NCBI GenBank assembly: GCA_964036045.1 | Contig: OZ038391.1 | Span: 44,155,621 to 44,219,620 of the forward strand | Direction: 5' to 3' | From: Eutreptiella sp. 'Long Island Sound 2002' | Lineage: Eukaryota > Euglenozoa > Euglenophyceae > Eutreptiales > Eutreptiaceae | Length of the DNA stretch: 64,000 nucleotides | Shown: in pieces, positions 22,051-33,157 of the stretch | How the letters are laid out: each line of letters begins with the position of its first letter | Position numbering within the stretch: position 1 is the first letter of the stretch | Translations under genes and position numbers: made by a program | The notes under the pieces: model-generated | Database searches by the model: none | What the model saw: the letters and a program-made list of their open reading frames with translations, nothing else | Told to the model about the DNA's origin: nothing

Positions 22051-22311
22051 TGCATCTTTCTCTCCTTGCTGACCTCGGTGTTTGCGTGCGCGGTGCATTG
22101 GTGTTTTTTTTTTTCGCGCGCCCATCGTCGTTGCTCCTCCCCCGCTCTCCCCGCTCCGCTTTGCTTTCCCTCCCGCCCTTTCCCCTCCCTCTCCGCCCCC
22201 GTTTCTCTCTTCCCCTGCTCGCTTTCACTCCCTTTGTGGTGGCTTTGCTGGGGCACGCACTCAAGCTCCTAGTGTCTACGCGCGCATGTTGCTATGTTTT
22301 TGGGCGGGCTC
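22051..22311. other. Short non-coding flank left of the gypsy element
   Basis: Pyrimidine-rich sequence with CTGGGGCACGCACTCAAGCT at about 22247. A near-identical motif occurs right of the element at 35662. No gene was recognised. Confidence 0.4.
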
Positions 22312-24675
22312 TGCTACCATAAAGAAGGTCCCTACCAGGACTGGCCCCCGCTGTGCCCCTTCCGCCTGTAACCCCTGCTGACTTGCTCCTGATCAACGAT
22401 TGCATTTATCAAAATCCAGGGTTCCAAATCCAAAAATATAGAAAATACTATCCTCCTTCAACCCTGAACAGCAACCAGATCCCACAAATACAGCAATAGC
22501 CCAATTCACAATCCAATACGGGCTGCGGGCTTCCGTTCAGCACACCGGTCGTCTCACGGTGGCGGGCATGTACAAGAATTGCACCAAAGAGGAAAGCCCT
22601 GAAATTGGCATATGAACACAAATAAAGCAAAGTTGGGAAAGGATGTAAACATACACATACTCAGCCATAGACCCCTCGTTCCCTGGACTCAAGACCTTCC
22701 CTTGACTCGCCAACACGATGCCCTGAACCCAGTCCAATGATATGGCTAAATGCCATGTGTCAAAAGTCACTACATAAACCCCAAAAATGTGTTCAGTCCC
22801 AAGCCTCTAAATCCTAGCCCAATAGGGAAGGTGGCGTGTCATGGCCTAGAGTGGCACCCAGGACCATGTCCTACCCTGACATAACCTTGGTTGGACTTGG
22901 AGTCGAATGGGCTTGGAGAACTGCCCCATGAGGATGACCTCACAACATGGCAAAATCAGGCAAATCATACCATAATGCCCAAAATTCAATTATATACTCA
23001 AAAATGCATACGGCAAATATTCAAATGCTCCATGCATGTGTGAAACCCGTAAGTAGTATACAAGGGTGATATAGACCAAATGTCGATGCCCAAGAATATC
23101 TCATCATTGGCTCCGAAACCCCTCCGGTTATGTACATGACATGCTTTACAAGTCAGCTCATGAGTTTGAGACCTAATTTTGTGAGGCCTCGTGTGCCGAG
23201 CCAAAGTGACCACGTGATCTGGCCTATGGTGAGGTACAACACCGAAGCATATGCCAACATATAAGCAACATATCATAGTTCACAGATCTCTAGACACTTT
23301 ACTGTTAGCCGACCAGTTGAGCACATAAAACACAAAAACGAGCATAAAATGAGGTCAAAAACATGAAAATATGTCCAAATACAAAGTTGTCATGATAGTA
23401 TATCTCTATGCTCACCCATGATATCCGCTCATGGTTCAATACACAAATGATTGGAATTATTTGCCAACAATTCCCTCACTTGGATCCCCAATCGGGCGCA
23501 TGGAGATACCTTCGCCACCCATATCTACATGCCCCATGAAAATGGGAGTGCACTCATGGATCTCTTTGCCAAACATACCATGAGCAATTCATACGCGGTA
23601 GACTTAGTCTAGCGCTTTGAATTCCACAATTGGGACATGGGCAATGCCCTTGTCGCGTGTGGCTCCCCATCTCTTCGGCCACACGAAGATATATAACATG
23701 GGCGTGAGCATATCGAAATACATACCATGCATATAACACATACCCTCAAAAGTGGCTCCCACCATGGTATGCCATGCCCCTCCATGGACATAACTTCACG
23801 TTAGAAATACGTGGGAACCCAAAGAAAGTATCTATGCAACCTCAACACTCATGCGGTACACTCGAAAGTCGCAATAAATTTTTCGGTTGCACGGTCCAAG
23901 AGTTATATATCGCTTTCTACCCTCTTGACCATTATCCCTTGCCACACCGGGCATGTGTACACACGAAAGGCGTTTGATGCTTCCTAAATTAAGTTGAGAC
24001 CAAGGCGCTTGCAACGCAACCTTTCTTATTCTCTTTCCTCACACTCGCGTGTAGATATGGCCCTTCAAAGTGGTCCCACGATTCACTTTTGTTTCCCTTA
24101 TATCTCCAAGTCAAATGGGCGGCAAGTATAAGGGAAACCTGATTCGGACATAGGGAAAAGAGTACGACCACTCGAAGAAGACCAAATCAAGTGCGGCGAT
24201 GTCGAAGTCGAAAATCCAATTTCGACATCGCGAAAAATTCAGATTAAAATTTCGAGTGCTTGTTTAGAAAATTGCGGAAGCAACGAACCCTTTACAGATG
24301 AAATCTGACCCTTCATCGGAGTTTCCGCCAAAATATCTGGAAATAACAGTTAACCAATCGGTTACCGCAAAATCGCGAGCCAACTGACAGTCGCCGATAC
24401 AGTGACCATCAGAACGGAAGGCTGAAAAATCACGGAAACATTATGATAAAAAAACCCTGTTGATTCTCGATATTCCGATATATAAATCTCCGCTGGCGGC
24501 GCCTCGGTACTGAATATGGCCGCTCATAGCCGGAATGGCCAAACCTATCACACTATCACATCGGGTTAGATCAGGTGGATGGGAGAGTATGATATCAGCC
24601 AATGGCGGCTTGCCGGCACATAGATACACACCCCAAGTGACCCAAAGATGGCCACGGGGGTCCGAACCGGCTTCA
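22312..24675 (-). repeat. Gypsy-1 3' LTR (left copy)
   Basis: Begins TGCTACCATAAAG on plus and ends GGCTTCA, giving TG...CA termini on either strand. It is AT-richer than the rest of the window. An inverted repeat CGATGTCGAA / TTTCGACATCG lies at about 24197-24232. Open frames of 60-90 codons inside it are not conserved coding sequence. Confidence 0.92.
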
Positions 24676-24686
24676 CCCCCCTTCTC
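24676..24686 (-). other. Gypsy-1 polypurine tract
   Basis: Plus-strand CCCCCCTTCTC is GAGAAGGGGGG on the element strand. It sits directly before the TGAAGCC start of the 3' LTR, the correct place for plus-strand priming. Confidence 0.8.
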
Positions 24687-25074
24687 AGAGCGTTGTTACC
24701 GCTCGGAAGTCATTGAAGAGAGGACGGGAGGACCCCAATGGGCTCCAACCCCCCCCCCCCCCCCCATGTCCCAAGGACACATGGAGGCCCCACACACGTC
24801 GTAGGCGTCCCCCACGCCCCAAGGGAGGGGTGACGACACTGAAAATCGGTGCCCTACGCCATATCCGGTCTCCTCTTGATCTACAACATGGACCAAGGGG
24901 ATCAAAGATAGAAAAACATCGTCGATCGATCTAAATAGGTATACCACGATGAAATATATACGTGGAGATCGGGTGAAGGGGGTATATGGCCAATCAAGGC
25001 CCAAAAATCCCCGGATGAACGCCCTCACCCGTCTCCCAAGCACAGAAACAAACAAAAATGCCAAGGGGGGTCCA
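24687..25074 (-). other. Gypsy-1 3' non-coding region
   Basis: Between the end of pol and the polypurine tract. Includes a 14-base C run near 24750. No gene was recognised. Confidence 0.6.
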
Positions 25075-25884
25075 TTACGGTGCTACAGCAGCAACCAAAT
25101 GGACCAACACGTCCTTGACATCCAAAGAAATGTTCTTTTTCTTCAGGTATTCCATCAAGACTGTGGTGTACCTCGGCACAAAGCTGCTCGGAGGCTCCCA
25201 CGAATCCCTGGATGCGGCGAATCCCTTCCAACGGACTTTATAAAGCCTCCCCCCAGGCGTCCCCGGGTCCTGCTTGTCCGCCAGGATCTTCTCGGCGGTG
25301 AAGTCGTCGTCCTCACTCTCGTCGTCTGAGTCCAAATCGCCAGCCGTGAACTCGAAGGTGACGGGACGTCCGCTGGGGTCTGGTGCTCGGGGACGAAGCT
25401 GGGTATGGTCGCGGTCCAGGATCTTGTTATCCCCCACACGAACCGCATACACATCCTGCCCGACCTTCCGCACGATTACCCCCGGCACATACCAAGAGGC
25501 CTGCCGATGCCTGGACAGGACATCCTTGTGGTGCCGCTCCACCCACAAGGTGTCTTGGAGAGCATACTTCTGGACCTTTCCCTGCTTGAAGTACTTGGCC
25601 CTCTTGTCATGCTCGTCCTGAAGTGCCTTGCACACCTTGGCCGCCGTGTCGTCCGCCTCAGCCATCATAGCGTTCGCATCCCGGGCCACTTTGCCATGGT
25701 TCAACCACGGGAGAGTGTGTGACACTCGATCCCACAGGAACAGGATGCGATGCGGCGACAGTCCAGTGGGTCCCGGAAGGTCGTGATACGCTTGGAGCAC
25801 TCTCCACAGCAAATTATACCAATTCCGGCCCGGTTCGTCGATGTGCAGCTGGCGGAACTTCTCGAACATCTGCCGCCCGGCCAC
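25075..25884 (-). pseudogene. Gypsy-1 integrase C-terminus and chromodomain
   Basis: Continues the integrase frame after the in-frame TGA at 25891. It opens with AEVAGRQMFEKF, whose Glu should be the third residue of the D,D-35-E triad. It proceeds through the GPY-like region (QGKVQKYALQDTLWVERHH) to a C-terminal chromodomain with LYKVRWKGFAASRDSWEPPS, the aromatic cage pattern that targets chromovirus integrase to modified histones. Length and order match chromovirus pol. The listed start is only the first initiator-like codon after the stop. Confidence 0.88.
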
Positions 25885-25890
25885 CTCAGC

Positions 25891-27447
25891 TCAGCCATTT
25901 GACCGGCTGTGGTACGCCACGGTCTTGGCGTGCCGAATACCCATGTGCTTGCACATCGTCTTGAACCACGTCCCCACAAACTGACTGCCCTGATCGCTGC
26001 AGATGACAGCCGAAACATCAAAAATCGTCAGCCAATGCCTCATCATGGCATTAGCGACGGTCTTGGCCTGCAGCCCTACTCCATGTTTGTCCTTCTTGTC
26101 CTTCTTCTTGGACTTCTTGCCAGGGACCGCCACGATATACCCACTGTGCCTATCCACCGCCAGGATGACACAGTCGTAGGTCTCTCCTTCCACGGTGACC
26201 TCAGGCATGGCGAATACATCCATGGCCACGGACCGCATAGGGGCCTCCGGTATAGCCGTATACACCGGGTTGCCCGCTGTGGAGTGGTTGGGGCTCTTCG
26301 TGGCCCGACACACGGCGCAGTCGCTGCAGTACTTGTCCAGGATGGCGTAGTACCCCGGTGGGAACTTCAAACGCCACTCCAGGTCCTGCTGCATCTTGTC
26401 TCGGCCAGGGTGCATGAGCTGGGCGTTGTGCCAATGGTCAATGAGCTCCTCTACCCGGTTCTCGGGCACCAGCAGCTTGTCCCTGAGGAACAACTTGTAT
26501 CCGTCCTCGGTCAAGCCTTCAGGCCACTCGTCGTCCGACGGGGCGCTCACGGCATTCCAGTACTTGCTCCAGTGCTCGGATGCCGCGTAGTCATCCGACC
26601 AGTCCTCTGTGAGCACCGACCTGACTAGCTCTACAGGGGCCACCATCAATTGCTCGAGGGTTTCCTCTCGAAGAGCTTGGACGCGGGCACCCCAGAACTT
26701 GGCCAGGTCCGTACGGTTTGCCATCACCACAAAGCACTTGACCCCCTCTTGCTCCATGGCCTTCTCCATCTCAATGATGCGCTTGGCCTCCTCGGTCTCC
26801 TCGGCGTCTCCATGGCTGGATATGTCCATCCAAGCCTTGTCCGCGGGGTAGGCCCACCGACTGAGGCAATCTGCCACAGTGTTGTCCTTCCCCGGGACGT
26901 ATACGACGCTGAGGTCCAACTTGGCGAACGTCTCGTGCCATCGGGCCCTCCTAGCCGCTGGTCCTGAGGGGGTGTCGACATGCTCCTTGTGCCAGGTCTG
27001 TAGGGACTGGTGGTCCGTGCAAACCACCACCGGCTGCAGTCCGATGTGGCCAGACCACTTCCTGAGCGCACATACAATGGCGTATGTCCCCTTCTCCCTC
27101 GCGGTCCATGTTCGGTGTTGGCCCTCGGCCAGGATCCTGCTCCAAAACGCCACGGGAACATGAGTCCCGTCGTCCCGGACTTGCTCGAGGACTGCCCCCA
27201 CGGCATAGTCCGAGGCGTCTGTCCGTAGCACGAATCCCTTGTCCGGGTCCACCAGGAACAGCCCCAACTGCCCCAGGAGTCGCTCCTTCAGGCGGTTGAA
27301 CGCATTCTCAGCTTCAGGGGTCCAGGCAAGCTTCTTCTTGTTCCCCTTCCGGCCATCGAGCTTGCCCACCTGCAGCATCCTGTGCAGCGGCCCCGAGAGT
27401 TCTGCATACATCCGGACATAGCCCGAATAGTAATTACAGAACCCCAT
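25891..27447 (-). pseudogene. Gypsy-1 RNase H and integrase core
   Basis: The N-terminus begins in the RT connection (MGFCNYYSGYVRMYAELSG). RNase H follows: LRTDASDYAVGAVLEQ, CTDHQSLQTW and YVPGKDNTVADCLSR. The integrase zinc site is ELIDHWHNAQLMHPGR with YCSDCAVCRATK (H2C2). The catalytic core shows MDVFAMPEV, ICSDQGSQFVG and YHSRSNG. The frame is closed by TGA immediately before the catalytic Glu, most simply by CGA-to-TGA change. A TGA at 27484 separates it from the RT frame. Confidence 0.92.
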
Positions 27448-27483
27448 GAAGGACCGGAGTTCGCTGATGGTCTGGGGCTTTTC

Positions 27484-29328
27484 TCAGTGGTGCAGGGACG
27501 CCAGCTTCCCAGGCATGGGACGGCGTTGCCCGTGACCAACCACATGACCCGCGAACTCAACTTCCTTCACGAAGAGTGAGGCTTTTGTGGGCTTGCACAC
27601 CATGTTATGCTTGTCCAGCTCGCTGAGCACTCGGCGCAGATCCTTCTCATGCGCTTCGATGAGCTCGTCCTCAGTCATGTTCTCCGTGCCGGATCCGATG
27701 ATGATGTCATCCACGAAGGGGTCGGCACAGTCCCGGACAGGACCGAGTAGGTCCTCCATCATGCGCTGGAAAGCGGCGTTGCCATTCTTGGCGCCCATAG
27801 GCACCACTTTCCACTGCATGGGCCCCAGCGGCGTCGACATCGCTGTGCAGGGCCTGGAGTCCGGGTGTAGCGGCATCTGGTGATAGCCGTGTTTCAGGTC
27901 TAACACCGTGAAAATCCGCTTTTTCTGTTGTTTTTGGAGGATGGGGTCGATCAGGGGAAGCGAGTACGAGTCGTGCTCGGTCTGCTCGTTCAAACCTCTG
28001 TAATCAACCAGAAGCCTCCACTCGCCCTTCTCCTTCTTGGGCACGATGAAGGCTGGGCTGGCCCACTCACTGTCGGAGGGTTCGATCCATCCCCGCTCAA
28101 TGAACTCGGCCAACAGCTTCTTCATGGCCTCGGCCCGATCGCCCTGGAGTTGGTACTCCCGATGACGATAGATCTTGGGGTTCGGCTTCAGCTTGATCCT
28201 CGCTGTGCCAAACCTCCCACGATCTGGAGGGTTCTTGTTGGCGGCGCCACTGAATAGCCGCGGATAGGCATTGATCAGCCTCTCCTTCAGCTCGGCGACC
28301 TTCGGGTTCTCCTGAGCCTCTTCAGCCGCTTGCTTCGGTATCGATACAACCGACCGCACTGCGGTATAGGCCTCTTCTGGGTCCGAGTCCGACTTCTCCT
28401 CGTCCGATATGCCGTCTTCATCGTCGTTGGTCGTGATTCCCACCGATAATCGTCGAAAATTTGCGGCCTCGCGCTGGTGCTCGTCGCTACCGGTTCCCAC
28501 TCTTGGAAAACCCCACGTTGGTGGGTCCGACCCAACCGGACCATCGTATTGGTCCGCGATGTGATCCATGACCCTCGCCACGAACTCATCCTTCTCGTAC
28601 TTGCCGGTGACCAACATCTTGTCATCCCACCAATGCGGAGATGTGACCATGGCCCGCCTCTTCTTGGCTGCCACACGGTCGTGCATCCCCATCCGCATGT
28701 AGTTGACGATGTCGTCGATCTCGGCGTGGGACAGGACGTCAATGCAATCAATTGGCTGATCTGTCCCCTCCTTGGGCTCAAACATGACCTTCATGGGCAC
28801 CGCCTCCACCCTACGGATGAATGCTTCATCACCCGTGGGCTCGGCTTGCGCCCCATCCACCAGGAAAGCTTTGGTACCCCACGCTTGACCCGGGGAGGGC
28901 ATTGATACACCCTTGGCGTCGATGAACAGCTCCTCCTCTGGCCCGAATGACATCTCGTTCAGGGTGATGGAGTCCAGCGTCGACTTGAGACCTTCCAGCG
29001 GACATGGGGTGGATCCTATGCCGGTTATGACCAGGATCCCCTTCGCCCTATCCGCGACGATCTTCTCCACCGTATGTCTGGTGTTGTCCAGGGAGCCATG
29101 CCAATACATGGGCCCCCACTCCTTCAAACCCCAATGCCTATGCCAGGCTGAGTCTCCTCGATGCCAATGCCTCCTACACTTCCGCAAAAGTGGGGCATCC
29201 CGGGAAGCGAAGACGTCCGTCTCGGGCGCTTCGGCTCCCAGCGTCTGTATCATCCTGTCATACACCTGTGGCGCCATTCCATACTCCGTGAGCTGAACTC
29301 CGCGGTCTCCTCTGCACTTGGCACCCAC
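27484..29328 (-). pseudogene. Gypsy-1 reverse transcriptase
   Basis: Ty3-type RT. Visible are WASPAFIVPKKEKGEWRLLV, DYRGLNEQTEHDSYSLP, FTVLDLKHGYHQMPLHPD (motif A), VPMGAKNGNAAFQRMM (motif B) and FVDDIIIGS (motif C, FVDD). The N-terminal 250 residues are an acidic linker. The same frame continues upstream, past TGA and TAA near 29335-29345, towards the protease. Downstream it continues past TGA at 27484 (from a probable Trp codon) into RNase H. MGAKNG in place of the usual FGLxNAP is unusual and may be a lesion. Confidence 0.92.
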
Positions 29329-29498
29329 AGCTTACACCGCTCAGACGATCCGATCCTCTTCCTCAGCATTCCATTGGGACGATCCGCAAGCATAATCCGT
29401 GGACAGCCATGTGAGGCATTCATCATCCTCCCGGACCAGCGTTGCGCGATGGGGAAGGGCTCCAATGGCATTTGCCACCATGAAGTCATACCCCATGA

Positions 29499-30266
29499 TC
29501 ATATCCCAATCGGTAATTCGGCCACATAGAAGTTCCCGGATAGAGTGCTTCTCTTCGCCAGATCAGGGCGGTTCAAGCGCTCATGTTCCCAGAATCCCAT
29601 ACTGATAGTGGCCTCATGGGTGCCACCACCCATAATCTCTGCATTGGCCACCTTCAGGCGTACCGGTCTACGGCTGGGCTGCAGGGATTCCTCCTTGAAC
29701 AACCCTCTCCGGACCAGGCTCACCTGGGCACCCGTATCCACCAGAACATCCACCACCAACTCCTCTTGTCCGCACCGTACACGCACCTTCAAGTGCAACT
29801 GCCGCTCGTCACCATGCGGTGTATGGACGACTCTCACGGCATGCAACTCTAGCACGTCCGGGTGCATCAGGACTTGGAGGGTATGATCACGGATGGTGTA
29901 GATCTTGGGTTGGTCTTGCCCGTCCACGGGGCTCTCCGTAGTCGCTCCTTCCTTCTTACCACGTCCCTTGCCCACATAAACTTTCCTTGGCAGGGCGCTC
30001 CAGGGGTTGGGAGTGGCGAAACTCAGTGGTTTTGGCTCTTCTGGAGCCTTCTTCGGCACCCGATGTGCCTTCGCTTTCTCTGGAATTCCACTGATTTTCG
30101 GAGGAGAGACCTCCGAGGTCCCATTCCCGTGGGGGCTTCTCCAGACTTGGCTTCCCGCAGCCCCTTCCGGCTGCGATCCGCCAGGACTTTGTCCACCACG
30201 TTGCTGGGCTTTGAGTTCCTCCAACGTCCTCAACATGTCCTCAGCAACCTCCTCGATCGACCTCAC
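29499..30266 (-). pseudogene. Gypsy-1 aspartic protease region
   Basis: A coiled-coil start (IEEVAEDMLRTLEELKAQQ) and a Pro/Lys linker lead to a retropepsin domain with VVDVLVDTGAQVSLVRRG, the catalytic DTG loop, then VRLKVANAEIMGGGT. The frame ends at LPIGI because of a one-base shift. In the next frame WDMIMGYDFM restores the expected ILG-like end of retropepsins. The pol frame differs from the gag frame, consistent with programmed frameshifting in the ancestor, though this cannot be separated from mutation here. Confidence 0.85.
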
Positions 30267-30338
30267 CTGTCGGTCTTGGCCAGGTCCACCACCATAGCCT
30301 CTTCCTCCGCCTTTTCCTTGGCCTTTACCTTGGCCTTT

Positions 30339-32945
30339 TCACCCATCTCCGCCCTTCGCCTTCCAATCGGAAATCCGCTGCTCCTTGGGCTTCTTCTCGG
30401 GGTGGGCGGCGAAGTAGGCCTTCTTGTCCGCCTCATACACCTTGCACTGACGGTGGTCGTGTGCATGGTTGTTTCCCTTGCCATAACAGAGCCAGCACCC
30501 GTCGTGCTGAGACCTGTACTCCCGGAACGAGAGCGGTGGGTTCCCGATCCTCCTTGGCTCTTTGCACTTTTTGGGTCCCACCTGGCTCCATCTGGACCGA
30601 TCCTGCCCATGGTTCCTCACGTTGTGCGCCACAAACGCGAAGAAATGGGCCTCCTCGTGGTCCTCCCGGGACCAGTGGTCTTGGCCACTTCCACTACCAT
30701 CCTCCGCAGAGTTGGCCGTGTCCTCCTGGATCTCCCGATGATGGCGGTCTTCTCGGTGGCCTCGTTGTCCATGACCATGTCGATCCTGCACGTGGGCCTC
30801 GTTCTTCGCATTGAGCTTCAACTCCACCGTGATGTACTTCACGATCCCGTACAGGCTCATGCGGGCGAAGATGACCTGCATCCTCAGCGGCTCCCCGCGC
30901 CTCCACTCCACGTTGTTGAGGCGCAGCAACCTTTGCACCATGGAGTCTCCAAATACCTCCACGTACACGGCGTTCTTCAGTCCCAACATCCGGTTGGGCT
31001 CGCCCAGGTTCCTCCTGAAGAACTCCATGATACCCGCATGGGTATCCTCCGCCGCCATGATCCTCACCGCCACCCGCTTCTTGGCGCGCTTCTTCTCCTC
31101 GTCCTCCACTCTCCTCTTCCAGTTGCCGGGGAGGACGTCCTTCAGCAAGTGGCGGATCTCGCTGGCCTCATTCCAGTCCTCCACCAGCTTGAGGCATCTT
31201 CGGTACTTTCGCAGGTACCGGTTCCACTCCCGGACCCGCAACTCACCGCGGTCCAGCGGCAGCGGGATGGACCACAAGTCCTCCAGCTTCTGGTTCGGAG
31301 CGTCCACCCGCTCCTCATCCTCCAACCACTGGAGGCAGGCCTGCTCCGTACAGATCAGTCCTTCCCGGATCTGATCCCGCAGCTCCTCCTTCAGGTCCTG
31401 CGCCAGCCGGTGTGGGAATGTCCGGCATACCCACTTGTCCCGCGGCGCTCCCCGCATCTCACCGACGACCTCCTCGGCGAAGTCCTCCCAATCCAGGATG
31501 AAGTCATCCAGGTTGGAGGGACTGCCATCGTAGTAGGGGATTTTGATTCCCCTGAGGTCGTCAATCCTGATGGCGTCTCCGACGTCCCCAGCCACCACTC
31601 CACCGAGGCGGATACCACCTGTGGCCGGGGGGTGTGAGTACACTCCCCGTACATCCCTCTCCTCCATGTAGTGCGGTCCAGTTGGGCCTGAACCCATGGG
31701 GTTTGGAATGCGGGAAGGATTTGCTCCATGGGCCGTCCATATCCCCGTATTGGGGTCCTTCGCCCACAGGTTTCCGCCTGCATGACCTCGACCATGTCCT
31801 TCGGCGCTTCCCATGGTTCGCCCCTGCATGGTCTGGCTCTGGATCTCCTCTTCCGCATAAACTGCATAGGCGGTCGTAGTGGGCGGTGGATCCTGGGTGG
31901 CATGGGACATCTGTACCGTCAGGCTCCTCGGATCCGTGGTTGCGTGCCCTTCCCGCATGGACCCAGCCGGCGCCGTTTGTTCCCCGAGCATTGTGGATTC
32001 GCTGAACATGGGAACAAAAGGCAGCGCACCCGGGTCAACACGCGGAGGCGCGTAGGGTGCCTCTACAGGGCCGCCGATGGGTTCATCCATGGCGCTCCTG
32101 AGGGTCTTAACCCGCTCCACCAGCTCTGCCGCGGCAGGCTTTGCCGGGAGCTCCGGACCCCAGGCGAGGGGCTGTAGCTCCTCTAGCCGTTTCAGGCGTC
32201 CCGACATGTCCTCCACCAGGTGGAGGAGGCTGTCCACCACTCGCTGCTGCTTCTCCAGGGCCAGCTCCAGATTCTCCTGGTACCCGTCCCGTTCCGCTCG
32301 CAGCTCCTCCATGTCTTTCTCCGCAGCCGACTGGTCATCCAGAATCCCGGCGACGTCCTCCTCTAGGCCGTCCTTCGCGTTGTCCAGGCGGTCAAGTCGA
32401 TGCACGATGGCGTCCATCCTCATCTTTGGGTACTTGCCCATGAGGAAGGACACGTGCTCGCAGTGGCACTCAGCGTGCCTTCCGCCTGATCCAGCGCATC
32501 CCGCGGTTCCCGGCGCCTCAGACTCATCGCCCATGGGCGTATCGCCTATGGCATCCGTCTCTGGTCCCGTGTGCCGGGGCACAGGTGCCGTCCAGGCCCT
32601 GGCTGGCCTCTCCAAGCCCTCGGCGTCGTGCTTCAGGGCGGGCTCGGGGGTTGTATGCGCCCTAGCGATCCGCGCGGGCGTCTCCTCCGACTCCGAAGGT
32701 TGCTCATAGGCTGTCCGATAGCCCTCGGAGTGCCCCTCGGGTTCCCACAGCCTGACCGGGCTAGGGTCCGTATCCATAGCCCCGGCGTCCCTTGCCGCGG
32801 ACTTGGGTGACCCGCGCTTCCGGTAGCGCCAGGCCCATCCTCCACTGCTGCCTGAATGGCAGGCCTCCTCAGAGTCCTCCGCGGCGGAGCGGAGGTTGCA
32901 TGCCTTTCGGCAGCGACGCTCACACATGGAGACCAGATCCTCCAT
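30339..32945 (-). CDS. Gypsy-1 gag polyprotein
   Basis: Capsid and nucleocapsid precursor. The frame is open from 33251, but 33158-33251 lies in the LTR, so I place the start at ATG 32945 (MEDLVSMCERRC); earlier in-frame codons are possible. There is a long disordered acidic half, a coiled coil near IMDD-like AAEKDMEELRAERDGYQENL, and the capsid region (IPYYDGSPSNLDDFILDWED through LRKYRRCLKLVEDWNE). It ends with a zinc knuckle CWLCYGKGNNHAHDHRQC, an extended CCHC spacing. No internal stop is present, in contrast to pol. Confidence 0.82.
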   Translation of the reverse strand: MEDLVSMCERRCRKACNLRSAAEDSEEACHSGSSGGWAWRYRKRGSPKSAARDAGAMDTDPSPVRLWEPEGHSEGYRTAYEQPSESEETPARIARAHTTPEPALKHDAEGLERPARAWTAPVPRHTGPETDAIGDTPMGDESEAPGTAGCAGSGGRHAECHCEHVSFLMGKYPKMRMDAIVHRLDRLDNAKDGLEEDVAGILDDQSAAEKDMEELRAERDGYQENLELALEKQQRVVDSLLHLVEDMSGRLKRLEELQPLAWGPELPAKPAAAELVERVKTLRSAMDEPIGGPVEAPYAPPRVDPGALPFVPMFSESTMLGEQTAPAGSMREGHATTDPRSLTVQMSHATQDPPPTTTAYAVYAEEEIQSQTMQGRTMGSAEGHGRGHAGGNLWAKDPNTGIWTAHGANPSRIPNPMGSGPTGPHYMEERDVRGVYSHPPATGGIRLGGVVAGDVGDAIRIDDLRGIKIPYYDGSPSNLDDFILDWEDFAEEVVGEMRGAPRDKWVCRTFPHRLAQDLKEELRDQIREGLICTEQACLQWLEDEERVDAPNQKLEDLWSIPLPLDRGELRVREWNRYLRKYRRCLKLVEDWNEASEIRHLLKDVLPGNWKRRVEDEEKKRAKKRVAVRIMAAEDTHAGIMEFFRRNLGEPNRMLGLKNAVYVEVFGDSMVQRLLRLNNVEWRRGEPLRMQVIFARMSLYGIVKYITVELKLNAKNEAHVQDRHGHGQRGHREDRHHREIQEDTANSAEDGSGSGQDHWSREDHEEAHFFAFVAHNVRNHGQDRSRWSQVGPKKCKEPRRIGNPPLSFREYRSQHDGCWLCYGKGNNHAHDHRQCKVYEADKKAYFAAHPEKKPKEQRISDWKAKGGDG

Positions 32946-33157
32946 GTCAAGCCCTCCTCTTCCCGAATGTCGTACTTCTCTTCGGGCTTCAACTTCCGGA
33001 GTTCGCCATGCTCTTGAACGTCTAGGCTCTTCTATGGCTCCAATCTCCGGCGTGGTCTCCACCGAGTCCACAATACGCGCCCGGGGCGTACTTGGGCAGG
33101 GCTCATGGGGGCCCAAGTCCCCGGGTCGGCGGTAGGTAGGGGCAGCAGGTACGCCTC

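Noticed and set aside
20003-22322. Series of 105-codon frames at 127-base steps
   Set aside because: Repeat artefacts of a satellite whose period is not a multiple of three.
29862-31637. 591-codon plus-strand frame
   Set aside because: Antisense shadow of gypsy gag and protease, which carry recognisable motifs on minus.
33130-33157. Gypsy-1 tRNA primer-binding site
   Set aside because: The bases after the LTR do not begin with TGG complementary to a tRNA 3' end; TGGTAG lies inside the LTR end instead.
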